DNA from: Streptomyces sp. 846.5 | GTDB lineage: Bacteria; Actinomycetota; Actinomycetes; Streptomycetales; Streptomycetaceae | DNA: 64,000 nt | Reading direction: 5' to 3' | NCBI RefSeq assembly: GCF_004365705.1 | Contig: NZ_SOBN01000002.1 | Location: 930,001 to 994,000, forward strand | Part shown: positions 24,474 to 31,678 of the stretch, in pieces | Layout: every line of letters starts with the position of its first letter | How positions within the stretch are numbered: position 1 is the stretch's first letter | The notes under the pieces: model-generated | What the model was told of the DNA's origin: nothing | The model's database searches: none | Seen by the model: the letters and a program-made list of their open reading frames with translations, nothing else | Made by a program: the position numbers and the translations under genes

Positions 24474-26030
24474 ATGCCCAACCCACCGTGGATCCGCCGC
24501 GCCCGACGCGCGCTCCTCGCGGTCGGCACCATCACCGCGCTCGCCGCCGGCGTGCTCACCGGCACCGCCACCGTGTCGCAGGCCGCCACCCAGGGACCGT
24601 GCGACATCTACGCCGCCGGCGGCACCCCGTGCGTGGCCGCGCACAGCACCACACGCGCCCTCTACGGCGCCTACAACGGCTCGCTCTACCAGGTCAGGCG
24701 CGCCTCGGACAGCAGCACGCTGAACATCGGCCTGCTCAGCGCCGGCGGCTACGCCAACGCCGCCGCCCAGGACTCCTTCTGCGCCGGCACCAGCTGTGTC
24801 ATCACCGTCATCTACGACCAGTCCGGCAAGGGCAACAACCTCACCCAGGCACCCGCCGGGCAGTTCGTCGGCCCCGCCACCGGCGGCAACGACAACCTGG
24901 CGCCCGCGGCGGCCGCACCGGTCACCGTCGCCGGCCACAAGGCCTACGGCGTGTTCGTGGGCCCCGGCACCGGCTACCGCGACAACGCCACCACCGGCAT
25001 CGCCACCGGCGACGCCGCCGAAGGCATGTACGCGGTCCTGGACGGCACCCACTACAACGGCAACTGCTGCTTCGACTACGGCAACGCCGAGACCAACAGC
25101 CGCAACGACGGCAACGGCACCATGGAGGCCGTCTACTTCGGCAACATCAAACTCTGGGGCTACGGCACCGGCACCGGCCCCTGGACCATGGCCGACATGG
25201 AGAACGGCCTGTTCTCCGGCCAGGCCACCGGATCCAACGCCAACGACCCGACGGTCACCAGCCGCTTCACCACCGCCATGGTCAAGGGCGAGGCCAACCA
25301 GTGGGCCCTGCGGGGCGGCAACGCCCAGTCCGGCAGCCTCGCCACCTACTACTCCGGAGCCCGCCCCACCGGCTACACCACCATGAAAAAGCAGGGCGCC
25401 ATCATCCTGGGCATCGGCGGCGACAACAGCAACGGCGCCGCCGGCACCTTCTACGAAGGCGTCATGACCTCCGGCTACCCCACCGACGCCACCGAGAACG
25501 CGGTCCAGGCCGACATCACCTCCGTCGGCTACACCGCCCCGGCCGCCTCGACCGCGCTCACCCCCGGTTCCCGCATCTCCCTGCAGGCCACCACCGCCTG
25601 CTGCACCGCGGACTACATCAAGCACGACGACAGCGACGCCTACGCCGTGATCGCGAACGTCACCTCGTCCTCCTCCTCGACGACCAAGGCGGACGCGACC
25701 TGGATCGTCCACGCCGGGCTGTCCAACAGCTCCTGCGTCTCGTTCGAGTCCGCGAACAACTCCGGTGCGTACCTGCGCCATTACGCCTTCCGACTGCAAC
25801 TGAACACGAACGACGGAACAACGGGCTTCGCCCAGGACGCCACCTTCTGCCCACAACCGGGCAACAGCGGCCGGGGATTCTCCTTCTTCTCCGCCAACTA
25901 CCCAGCCCGGTACCTGCGCCACTACAACTTCAACCTCTACGCCGCCTCCAACGGCGGCTCGGACACCTTCGACGCCCTCAGCTCCTTCGACGACGACAGC
26001 AGCTGGCTGGTCAGCACCCCCTGGGCCTGA
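24474..26030 (+). CDS. Secreted alpha-L-arabinofuranosidase, GH54 with CBM42
   Basis: A 518-residue exported enzyme that removes terminal arabinofuranose from arabinoxylan or arabinan. The Sec signal peptide has RRARRAL, a hydrophobic core and a cleavage site around SQAATQ (about 38). The GH54 domain (about 40-365) begins GPCDIYAAGGTPCVAAHS; the nucleophile region is GTMEAVYFGN and the acid region GGDNSNGAAGTFYEG. A CBM42 arabinose-binding domain (about 370-518) has the repeated YLRHY motifs. The ATG at 24474 with GAGGAG is preferred over an ATG twelve codons earlier. It lies downstream of two LacI-type operators. Confidence 0.92.
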   Translation: MPNPPWIRRARRALLAVGTITALAAGVLTGTATVSQAATQGPCDIYAAGGTPCVAAHSTTRALYGAYNGSLYQVRRASDSSTLNIGLLSAGGYANAAAQDSFCAGTSCVITVIYDQSGKGNNLTQAPAGQFVGPATGGNDNLAPAAAAPVTVAGHKAYGVFVGPGTGYRDNATTGIATGDAAEGMYAVLDGTHYNGNCCFDYGNAETNSRNDGNGTMEAVYFGNIKLWGYGTGTGPWTMADMENGLFSGQATGSNANDPTVTSRFTTAMVKGEANQWALRGGNAQSGSLATYYSGARPTGYTTMKKQGAIILGIGGDNSNGAAGTFYEGVMTSGYPTDATENAVQADITSVGYTAPAASTALTPGSRISLQATTACCTADYIKHDDSDAYAVIANVTSSSSSTTKADATWIVHAGLSNSSCVSFESANNSGAYLRHYAFRLQLNTNDGTTGFAQDATFCPQPGNSGRGFSFFSANYPARYLRHYNFNLYAASNGGSDTFDALSSFDDDSSWLVSTPWA

Positions 26031-26072
26031 CCCCCGCAGGGCCAGCACGCCGGCCCGCCCCGCGCAACGAGG

Positions 26073-26175
26073 TCAGCCGCGCGCGGCGGCGAAAGCCTTG
26101 TCCAGGGCCACGCCGAACGACACGGCGGCATCGTTTTCGGACCAGCTGGCCAGCGCCACGTCGAAGCAGGTGAGT
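26073..26175 (-). pseudogene. C-terminal stub of an unidentified gene cut by an IS256 element
   Basis: The last 30 or so codons of a minus-strand frame, ending WSENDAAVSFGVALDKAFAA and a stop, have normal coding character and abut the left end of the IS256 remnant at about 26176. The parent family was not recognised. Confidence 0.35.
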
Positions 26176-26780
26176 GGGGTCTGTACGGTTCCCGGTGGCA
26201 AGTCCCGGACAGGAAGCGTTAGTTGATGACTATCGTGACGAGTGAGACTGGGGCCTCTGCGGCGGCCGTGCCTGGAGCCGAGGGTGCTGGGCTGGAGGTG
26301 CTGGATCGGGACCTGGTCGGGCAGCTGGTGGCCCAGGCCAGGGCCGGCGGGATGAAGCTGACGGGCGAAGGCAGCCTGCTGGCCGAGCTCACGAAGCGGG
26401 TGCTGGAGTCGGCGCTTGAAGGTGAGATGACCGACCACCTGGGCCGTGGCCGGCATGAGGTGGCCGGCGCTGACGAGGTGCCCAACCACCGCAACGGGCA
26501 CCGGTCCAAGACGGTGACCACCGAGGTCGGCCCTGTGGAGATCTCGGTGCCCAGGGACCGGGAGGCGACGTTCGAGCCGCAACTGGTCCGCAAGCGTCAG
26601 CGGCGCCTGTCCGGGGTTGACGAGATGCTGCTGTCCCTGTCGGCGAAGGGGCTGACGCACGGGGAGATCTCCTCGCACCTGCGTGAGGTCTACGGGACCG
26701 AGGTCTCCAGGCAGACGATCTCCACGATCACCGACAGCGTGCTGGCGGGCTTGGTCGAATGGCAGAACCGCCCCCTGGAC
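26176..26780 (+). mobile_element. IS256-family element, left half with truncated transposase
   Basis: The left terminal sequence GGGGTCTGTACGG (26176-26188) precedes an ATG at 26226. The frame encodes the N-terminal 180 residues of a Mutator-type transposase: LTKRVLESALEGEMTDHLG, HRNGHRSKTV, then VSRQTISTITDSVLAGLVEW and QNRPLD. At about 26780 family similarity stops, where an intact protein continues with its DDE domain to about 400 residues. So the right half is lost and the element is dead by itself. Confidence 0.8.
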
Positions 26781-26826
26781 GTCGGGCGGATTCCAGTGAT
26801 GAATGCGACAGCGTGTGTCAACTGGC

Positions 26827-26950
26827 CTACTGCCATTGTCCCATGGCTTCAGCCGGAGTGCGGTCGCCGAGTATGATCCGCGGCCGGTCGTTGAGCTCCC
26901 GGGCGATTGCTTGGAGGTCGCGGAGTGAGTGGCCCGAGAGTTCAGTGCCC
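26827..26950 (-). pseudogene. IS30-family transposase, C-terminal remnant
   Basis: On the minus strand the frame ends KGTELSGHSLRDLQAIAREL, then NDRPRIILGDRTPAEAMGQW and a stop. This is the C-terminal helix-rich tail of IS30 transposases (RELN.RPR..LG..TP). The upstream part is missing and the frame becomes unrelated beyond about 26950. It is sandwiched between the IS256 half and the cut DUF6529 gene. Confidence 0.7.
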
Positions 26951-27289
26951 TTGAGCCGGCGCCTGCCAGGGGTGGACCGGGTGCCACGCCCGGTGCGCAG
27001 AGTGCACCGCGTGGTCGGGCTGGTCCTGTTCGCTGCGACCGTGCCGGTCGCGGTCCACTGCATCCTGGCCTACGGCGTGCAGTTGGGCTCCCCCCGGGTA
27101 GCCATCCATGCCGTCGCCGGTTGCTTCTTCTACGGCGCCTTCGCCGCGAAGGTGCTGCTGGTGCACAGCCGCCGTCTGCCCGGCTGGGCACTGCCGGTCA
27201 CCGGAGGGCTCCTTCTCGTTTCGGTGGGAGCCCTCTGGTACACAGGCGCCCTATGGTACCTCGACGGCTACCGCCTGCCCGGCCAGTGA
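26945..27289 (+). pseudogene. DUF6529-like membrane protein, 5'-truncated
   Basis: The frame ends with a three-helix membrane segment: VHRVVGLVLFAATVPVAVHC, GCFFYGAFAAKVLLVHS and GWALPVTGGLLLVSVGALW. This resembles the C-terminal half of actinobacterial DUF6529 proteins, where the conserved His residues follow helix ends in a cytochrome-like way. The N-terminal half and a credible start are absent; the junction lies next to the IS30 remnant. It might still be translated from an internal GTG, but a working product is doubtful. Confidence 0.6.
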
Positions 27290-27361
27290 GAAGCTGTTCC
27301 TGGTCCGGTCGAGGGCCGGGCCTGTCGCAGGCCCGGCCCCGACGGTGCGTCAGCGCTGGTG

Positions 27362-28234
27362 TCAGGCTTCGGGGATGGCCCGGCCGAAGTTCTCCAGGGT
27401 GATGGCCTCGGGCTCGGGGCCGCCGCGTACGCCAGTGTCGAGTGCGTCGAGGGCGGCGAGTTCGTCGGCGGTGAGTTCAAAGTCGAAGACGTCGAAGTTC
27501 TCCGCGATCCGCTCGGGCCGCACCGACTTGGGGATCGCGTTGCGCCCCTGCTGCAGGTGCCAGCGGATCATGACCTGGGCCGGGGTTTTGCCGTGGGCGG
27601 TGGCGATCGCCGCGATGGCGGGGTCGTCGAAGGTGCTGGTTCCGGTGCCGCGGTAACTGGTGATGCCGCCGATCGGTGACCAGGCCTGGGTGAGGATCCC
27701 GTGGGCGGCGTTCGCGGCCTGGACCTCGGGCTGGGTGAAGTACGGGTGGGCCTCGATCTGGTTCACCGCGGGGACCACCGTGGCCTGCTTGAGCAGGGCG
27801 TCGAGGTGCTCGGGCATGAAGTTGCTCACCCCGATCGCGCGCACCCGACCGTCGGCGAGCAGGGTCTCCAGCGCCCGGTATGCCTCCTGGGTGAGGTCGA
27901 ACCGGCTCGGCAGCGCCTGGTGCAGGATCAGCAGGTCGATGCGGTCCACGCCGAGCTTGCCGGCGCTCTTGTCGAAGGCGTGCAGCGTCTGCTCGTAGCC
28001 GTAGTCGCTGATCCACACCTTGGTCTCGATGAAGACCTCGTCACGGGCCAGGCCCGAGCGGCGGATCGCCGCACCGACCTCCCGTTCGTTGCCGTACGCG
28101 GCGGCCGTGTCGATCAGCCGGTAGCCGGTCCTCAGCGCCGAGACCACGGCGTCCTCGGTGACGTCCGGGGGTGTCTGGAACACCCCGAAGCCGAGGGCGG
28201 GCATCCGGACGCCGTTGTTCAGGGTCAGGTCCAT
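27362..28234 (-). CDS. Aldo/keto reductase
   Basis: A 290-residue TIM-barrel NADPH-dependent reductase. The four catalytic positions are visible: Asp and Tyr in LIDTAAAYGNE (about 41-51), Lys in FIETKVW (about 70) and His in DLLILHQ (about 103). IPKSVRPERIAEN near 240 is the NADPH 2'-phosphate loop. It would reduce aldehydes or ketones to alcohols. It lies downstream of an MFS pump gene on the same strand, read towards lower coordinates; the two may form a unit driven from the XRE-linked promoter region near 29.8 kb, although 166 bp separate them. Confidence 0.93.
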   Translation of the reverse strand: MDLTLNNGVRMPALGFGVFQTPPDVTEDAVVSALRTGYRLIDTAAAYGNEREVGAAIRRSGLARDEVFIETKVWISDYGYEQTLHAFDKSAGKLGVDRIDLLILHQALPSRFDLTQEAYRALETLLADGRVRAIGVSNFMPEHLDALLKQATVVPAVNQIEAHPYFTQPEVQAANAAHGILTQAWSPIGGITSYRGTGTSTFDDPAIAAIATAHGKTPAQVMIRWHLQQGRNAIPKSVRPERIAENFDVFDFELTADELAALDALDTGVRGGPEPEAITLENFGRAIPEA

Positions 28235-28400
28235 GGTGGTGTGCCTCCAGGCAGCATGGGTGGTTGGGGTTCAGGGGGTGATGGGGAAGGTGAGAGGGTC
28301 CCCGACTCCGTAGAGGGTCGCTCGTATGGGGACCATCCTCCTTTCCTTGATCAGATCCGGCATCCGGTCCGGGCCGGTCGGTTGAAGCAGGCGACGCGGT

Positions 28401-29780
28401 TCAGTGCCGTCTGCCGCCGGTGAGGCCGATGGCGGCGGTCGCTGCGAGCAGTACCGCTGCGGCGATCAGGCCCGTGCGCATGCCGGAGGCGAACGCCCCG
28501 CCGCCGACCAGCGCCCCGTAGACCGCCACGGCCAGCGCCCCGCCGAACTGGCGGAAGGTGTTCAGCACCCCGGAGGCCAGGCCCGCGCGCTCGGCCGGGA
28601 CCCCGGCCAGCATCAGCCCGGTCATCGCCGGCACCGCCAGCGCGCCGCCCAGGGACACCGGCATGAGCAGCACCGCGACCAGCCACACCGGTGTGCTGGT
28701 CGGCAGCAGGCACAGCACCAGCAGCCCGGCTCCCATGACGAGCTGACCCGTGATCATGGTCGGCTTGGCGCCGAAGCAGCGGGTCGCCGCCCCCGAGGCG
28801 AAGGACACCGCGGCGGTCTGCACGGTCATCGGGAGGAACAGCAGGCCCGTGGCCAGGGCCGACATCCCGCGGAAGCTCTGGAAGTACAGGCTGAACAGGA
28901 AGGTGACGCCGTAGAAGCCGAAGTTCAGGGCGAGCCCGGCCGCCAGACCTGCGACCACCGGCCGGGACCGGAACAGGTCCAGCGGCATCATCGGGTGCCG
29001 GCTGCGGGCCTGGCCGGCCAGGAACACCGCCAGCGCCACCACGGCCTCCGCCAGCGCGGCCAGGATCATCGGGCTGCCGAAACCGTCCTGGCCGCCCTCG
29101 ATCAGGGCGTAGGTCACACCGCCCAGCGCCAGCACCACGCTGACCTGGCCGACCGCGTCGAACGGCACCTCGCGGCGCGGCGAGGGGGCGACCCGGGCCA
29201 GCAGTGCCAGCGCGAGGGCGCCGACCGGCAGGTTGATGAAGAAGATCCACCGCCAGTCCCAGGCCGCCAGCGCCCCGCCGATCAGCGGGCCGGCCGCCGA
29301 CCCGACCGAGCCGCCCACCGCCCACACGGACAGGGCGCGGGTGCGGGCAGCAGCCTCGGGGTAGGCCTCGCGGATCATGGCGAGGGTCGCCGGCATCATC
29401 ACCGCTGCGCCGCTGCCCTGTACGAACCGGGCGACGACCAGGAACGGCAGGCTCGGGGCGAATCCGCACGCGGCGGAGGCGACCAGGAAGACCGCCAGCC
29501 CGATGCCGAACGCCCGCCTGGCGCCGATCCGGTCCGAGATCGACCCGGCCGACAACAGCAGCGCCGCCAGCATCAGGGTGTAGCCGTCCACCACCCACTG
29601 CAGTCCGGCGACCCCGCCGCCGAGGTCCTTGCCGATCGACGGCAGGGCCACGCTGACGATCAACGCGTCCAGGGTGGTGACGAAGAAGCCCAGCAGAGCC
29701 GCCCCCAGAGCGAACCGGGACCGGGAACCGGACGACTGCCCATCCCGGACCGGACCCGCAGTTTCAACGGCGGTGGACAC
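28401..29780 (-). CDS. MFS efflux transporter (DHA2/EmrB-like)
   Basis: A 459-residue drug-type major facilitator with about 14 hydrophobic segments. Motifs are the helix 1 signature LDALIVSVALPSI, the loop GSISDRIGARRAF (about 85), RFVQGSGAAVMMPATLAMI (about 118) and the antiporter motif near GGSVGSAAGPLIGG (about 150). The GTG at 29780 has a clear AGGAGG and is preferred over the longer frame. It is divergent from an XRE-type regulator at 29917, an arrangement typical of inducible drug resistance. Confidence 0.92.
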   Translation of the reverse strand: MSTAVETAGPVRDGQSSGSRSRFALGAALLGFFVTTLDALIVSVALPSIGKDLGGGVAGLQWVVDGYTLMLAALLLSAGSISDRIGARRAFGIGLAVFLVASAACGFAPSLPFLVVARFVQGSGAAVMMPATLAMIREAYPEAAARTRALSVWAVGGSVGSAAGPLIGGALAAWDWRWIFFINLPVGALALALLARVAPSPRREVPFDAVGQVSVVLALGGVTYALIEGGQDGFGSPMILAALAEAVVALAVFLAGQARSRHPMMPLDLFRSRPVVAGLAAGLALNFGFYGVTFLFSLYFQSFRGMSALATGLLFLPMTVQTAAVSFASGAATRCFGAKPTMITGQLVMGAGLLVLCLLPTSTPVWLVAVLLMPVSLGGALAVPAMTGLMLAGVPAERAGLASGVLNTFRQFGGALAVAVYGALVGGGAFASGMRTGLIAAAVLLAATAAIGLTGGRRH

Positions 29781-29916
29781 TGGTACCTCCTGTGGCGTGG
29801 TGGCGAACTGCTTTCCAGTCCAACACCGCCGACCCCCTGGTTTCGACAGGGAAAGGGACCCTGACAGGGACCCCCACGGCCTGCTGGCGTACTGCGTCCA
29901 GCCGTATGGTCGAGTC

Positions 29917-30810
29917 ATGGACCGACGCACCGAGATCCGCGACTTCCTCACCTCCCGGCGGGCCAGGATCACGCCGGAGCAGGCCGGCCTGAAGCTCTCG
30001 CCCCTGGCCGGGGCCCGCCGGGTCAAGGGTCTGCGCCGCGAAGAGGTGGCCCTGCTGGCCGGGGTGAGCGTCCCGTACTACACCCGCCTGGAACGCGGCG
30101 ACGCACGCGGCGCCACCGATGCGGTCCTGGACGCGATCGCCCGCGCGCTGCGGCTCGACGACGCCGAACGAGCCCACCTGTTCGACCTGGTCCGCGCCGC
30201 CAATGCCGCCGCCGCACAAGCCGGGGTTCCACGCAGCCCCGCCCGGCAGCCGGTGCGTGTGGAGCTGCGGAACATGCTGGAGGCGATGAGCGGCGTGCCG
30301 GCCTACATCCGCAACGGCCGCCTGGACCTGCTCGCCGGCAACGCCCTGGCCCGCGCCCTGTTCGCACCCATCTTCAACAGCCCGGCCCGACCGGCCAACG
30401 CCGCCCGCTTCACCTTCCTGGACCCCGCCGCCCCCGAGTTCTACCCGGACTGGGACGCCGTCGCCGACCAGAACGTCGCCACCCTGCGCGCCGAAGTCGG
30501 CCGCAACCCCTACGACAAGGCCCTGTCCGACCTGATCGGCGAACTCTCCACCCGCGGCGACACCTTCCGCCGGCGCTGGGCCCAGCACGAGGTACGCCAC
30601 CACCGCGCCGGCGCCAAGCGCCTGAACCACCCGATCGTCGGAGAGCTCACCTTCACCTACGAGGCCATGGACCTGGCCGCCGACGACGGACTGTCACTCA
30701 TCGTCTGCCACGCCGCCCCCGGCAGCCGCGACGCCGACGCCCTCCAACTGCTCGCCAGTTGGAACGCCAGCAACCGGACCGCACCGACAGCTCCGGCCGA
30801 CCGCGCCTGA
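29917..30810 (+). CDS. XRE-family regulator with MmyB-like ligand domain
   Basis: A 297-residue regulator. An N-terminal helix-turn-helix (about 30-85) has RVKGLRREEVALLAGVSVPY and RLERGDARGATDAVLDAIAR. A MmyB-like domain (about 105-285), which binds fatty-acid-like ligands in this family, ends with FTYEAMDLAADDGLSL. No ribosome-binding site precedes the ATG, and TATGGT lies about eight bases upstream, so the mRNA is probably leaderless. It is divergent from the MFS gene and likely controls it. Confidence 0.9.
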   Translation: MDRRTEIRDFLTSRRARITPEQAGLKLSPLAGARRVKGLRREEVALLAGVSVPYYTRLERGDARGATDAVLDAIARALRLDDAERAHLFDLVRAANAAAAQAGVPRSPARQPVRVELRNMLEAMSGVPAYIRNGRLDLLAGNALARALFAPIFNSPARPANAARFTFLDPAAPEFYPDWDAVADQNVATLRAEVGRNPYDKALSDLIGELSTRGDTFRRRWAQHEVRHHRAGAKRLNHPIVGELTFTYEAMDLAADDGLSLIVCHAAPGSRDADALQLLASWNASNRTAPTAPADRA

Positions 30811-30838
30811 CGTCACTCCCCTGCTTCACGACGGGGCG

Positions 30839-30856
30839 TTCAACCGTTCGGTTGAA
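30839..30856. promoter_or_regulatory. Inverted repeat in the 30.8 kb gap
   Basis: TTCAACC and GGTTGAA flank GTTC, giving an 18-bp near-palindrome. It lies 29 bp after the XRE stop and just before the kinase stub. It could be a small operator or the stem of a terminator for the XRE gene; no T-run follows. Confidence 0.4.
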
Positions 30857-30869
30857 AAGGGATTCCACC

Positions 30870-30970
30870 TTTCGCTCGGTCCGGGCGCGGGAACCCGGGT
30901 CCTGGCCACCCTGCCCGCCCGCCCGCGGTCCGGCCCGCCCGTGCCGGTGCCCTCGGCGGTGACCCGGTGA
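30870..30970 (+). pseudogene. Histidine kinase, C-terminal stub
   Basis: In the frame that ends at a TGA overlapping the response-regulator start (GTGA), the sequence reads LGPGAGTRVLATLPARP. PGAGTRV.A.LP is the usual last strand of the ATPase domain of NarL-partner sensor kinases. Everything before about 30870 is lost. The 4-base overlap shows that the kinase and regulator were once a translationally coupled pair. Confidence 0.6.
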
Positions 30971-31617
30971 CCACGACGTCGCTGCGCCTGGTGATCGCCG
31001 ACGACCACACCGTGGTCCGGGCCGGTCTGCGCGCCCTGCTGGAGGGCGAGCCGGACCTCGACGTGGTCGCGGAGGCGGGCAGCGGCGAGGAGGCCGTCCG
31101 GCTGGCCCTCGGGCTCGCGCCCGATGTCGCACTGATGGATCTGCGGTTCGCGGGCGCGGGTCGGAGCAGCGACGGGATCGAAGCGGTCCGCCGGCTGGCC
31201 GCCGAGGCGCCCCGCCTGCCGGTGGTGATGCTGACCAGCTACTCCGGCCGCGTCGACGTCGTACGCGCATTGGAGGCCGGCGCACGTGGCTACGTGCTCA
31301 AGGCGGGTCCGCCCGAGGAACTGTTCCGGGCCGTGCGCAGCGCCGCCGCCGGAGGCATGGGCCTGGCACCGGAGATCGTCGGCGACCTGGTCGGCCAAGT
31401 CGTGGGCCTGCAAACCGCCTTGACACAGCGGGAGATCGACGTCGTCCGGTTGATGGCCGAGGGGCACAGCAACCGCTCCATCGCCGAGTCCCTGTTCCTG
31501 AGCGAAGCAACGATCAAGACGCATCTGGTCCGGATCTACCGGAAACTCGGCGTCGACAACCGTGCCGCAGCCGTCACCGAATCCGCCCGCAGAGGCCTCA
31601 TCGACCTTGCCCCGTAG
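30967..31617 (+). CDS. NarL/LuxR-type response regulator, orphaned
   Basis: A 216-residue two-domain regulator. The receiver has acidic pocket IADDHTVVR (about 12), phospho-acceptor Asp in VALMDLRF (about 58), Thr/Ser in VVMLTSYSG (about 88) and Lys in GYVLKAGPPEEL (about 110). The C-terminal LuxR helix-turn-helix has LTQREIDVVRLMAEGHSNRS and EATIKTHLVRIYRKLG. All key residues are kept. Its kinase gene is reduced to a stub just upstream, so phosphorylation must come from elsewhere, if at all. Expression may also be affected because its promoter was upstream of the lost kinase. Confidence 0.9.
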   Translation: MTTTSLRLVIADDHTVVRAGLRALLEGEPDLDVVAEAGSGEEAVRLALGLAPDVALMDLRFAGAGRSSDGIEAVRRLAAEAPRLPVVMLTSYSGRVDVVRALEAGARGYVLKAGPPEELFRAVRSAAAGGMGLAPEIVGDLVGQVVGLQTALTQREIDVVRLMAEGHSNRSIAESLFLSEATIKTHLVRIYRKLGVDNRAAAVTESARRGLIDLAP

Positions 31618-31678
31618 CGGGCGGACCGGTCTGACAGTACCCGGCTCACCCCGGCCGGGGTCACGTCGAGCCCTTCGG

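Noticed and set aside
28401-30026. Longer MFS frame starting at 30026
   Set aside because: The extension overlaps the divergent XRE gene and has no ribosome-binding site, unlike the GTG at 29780.
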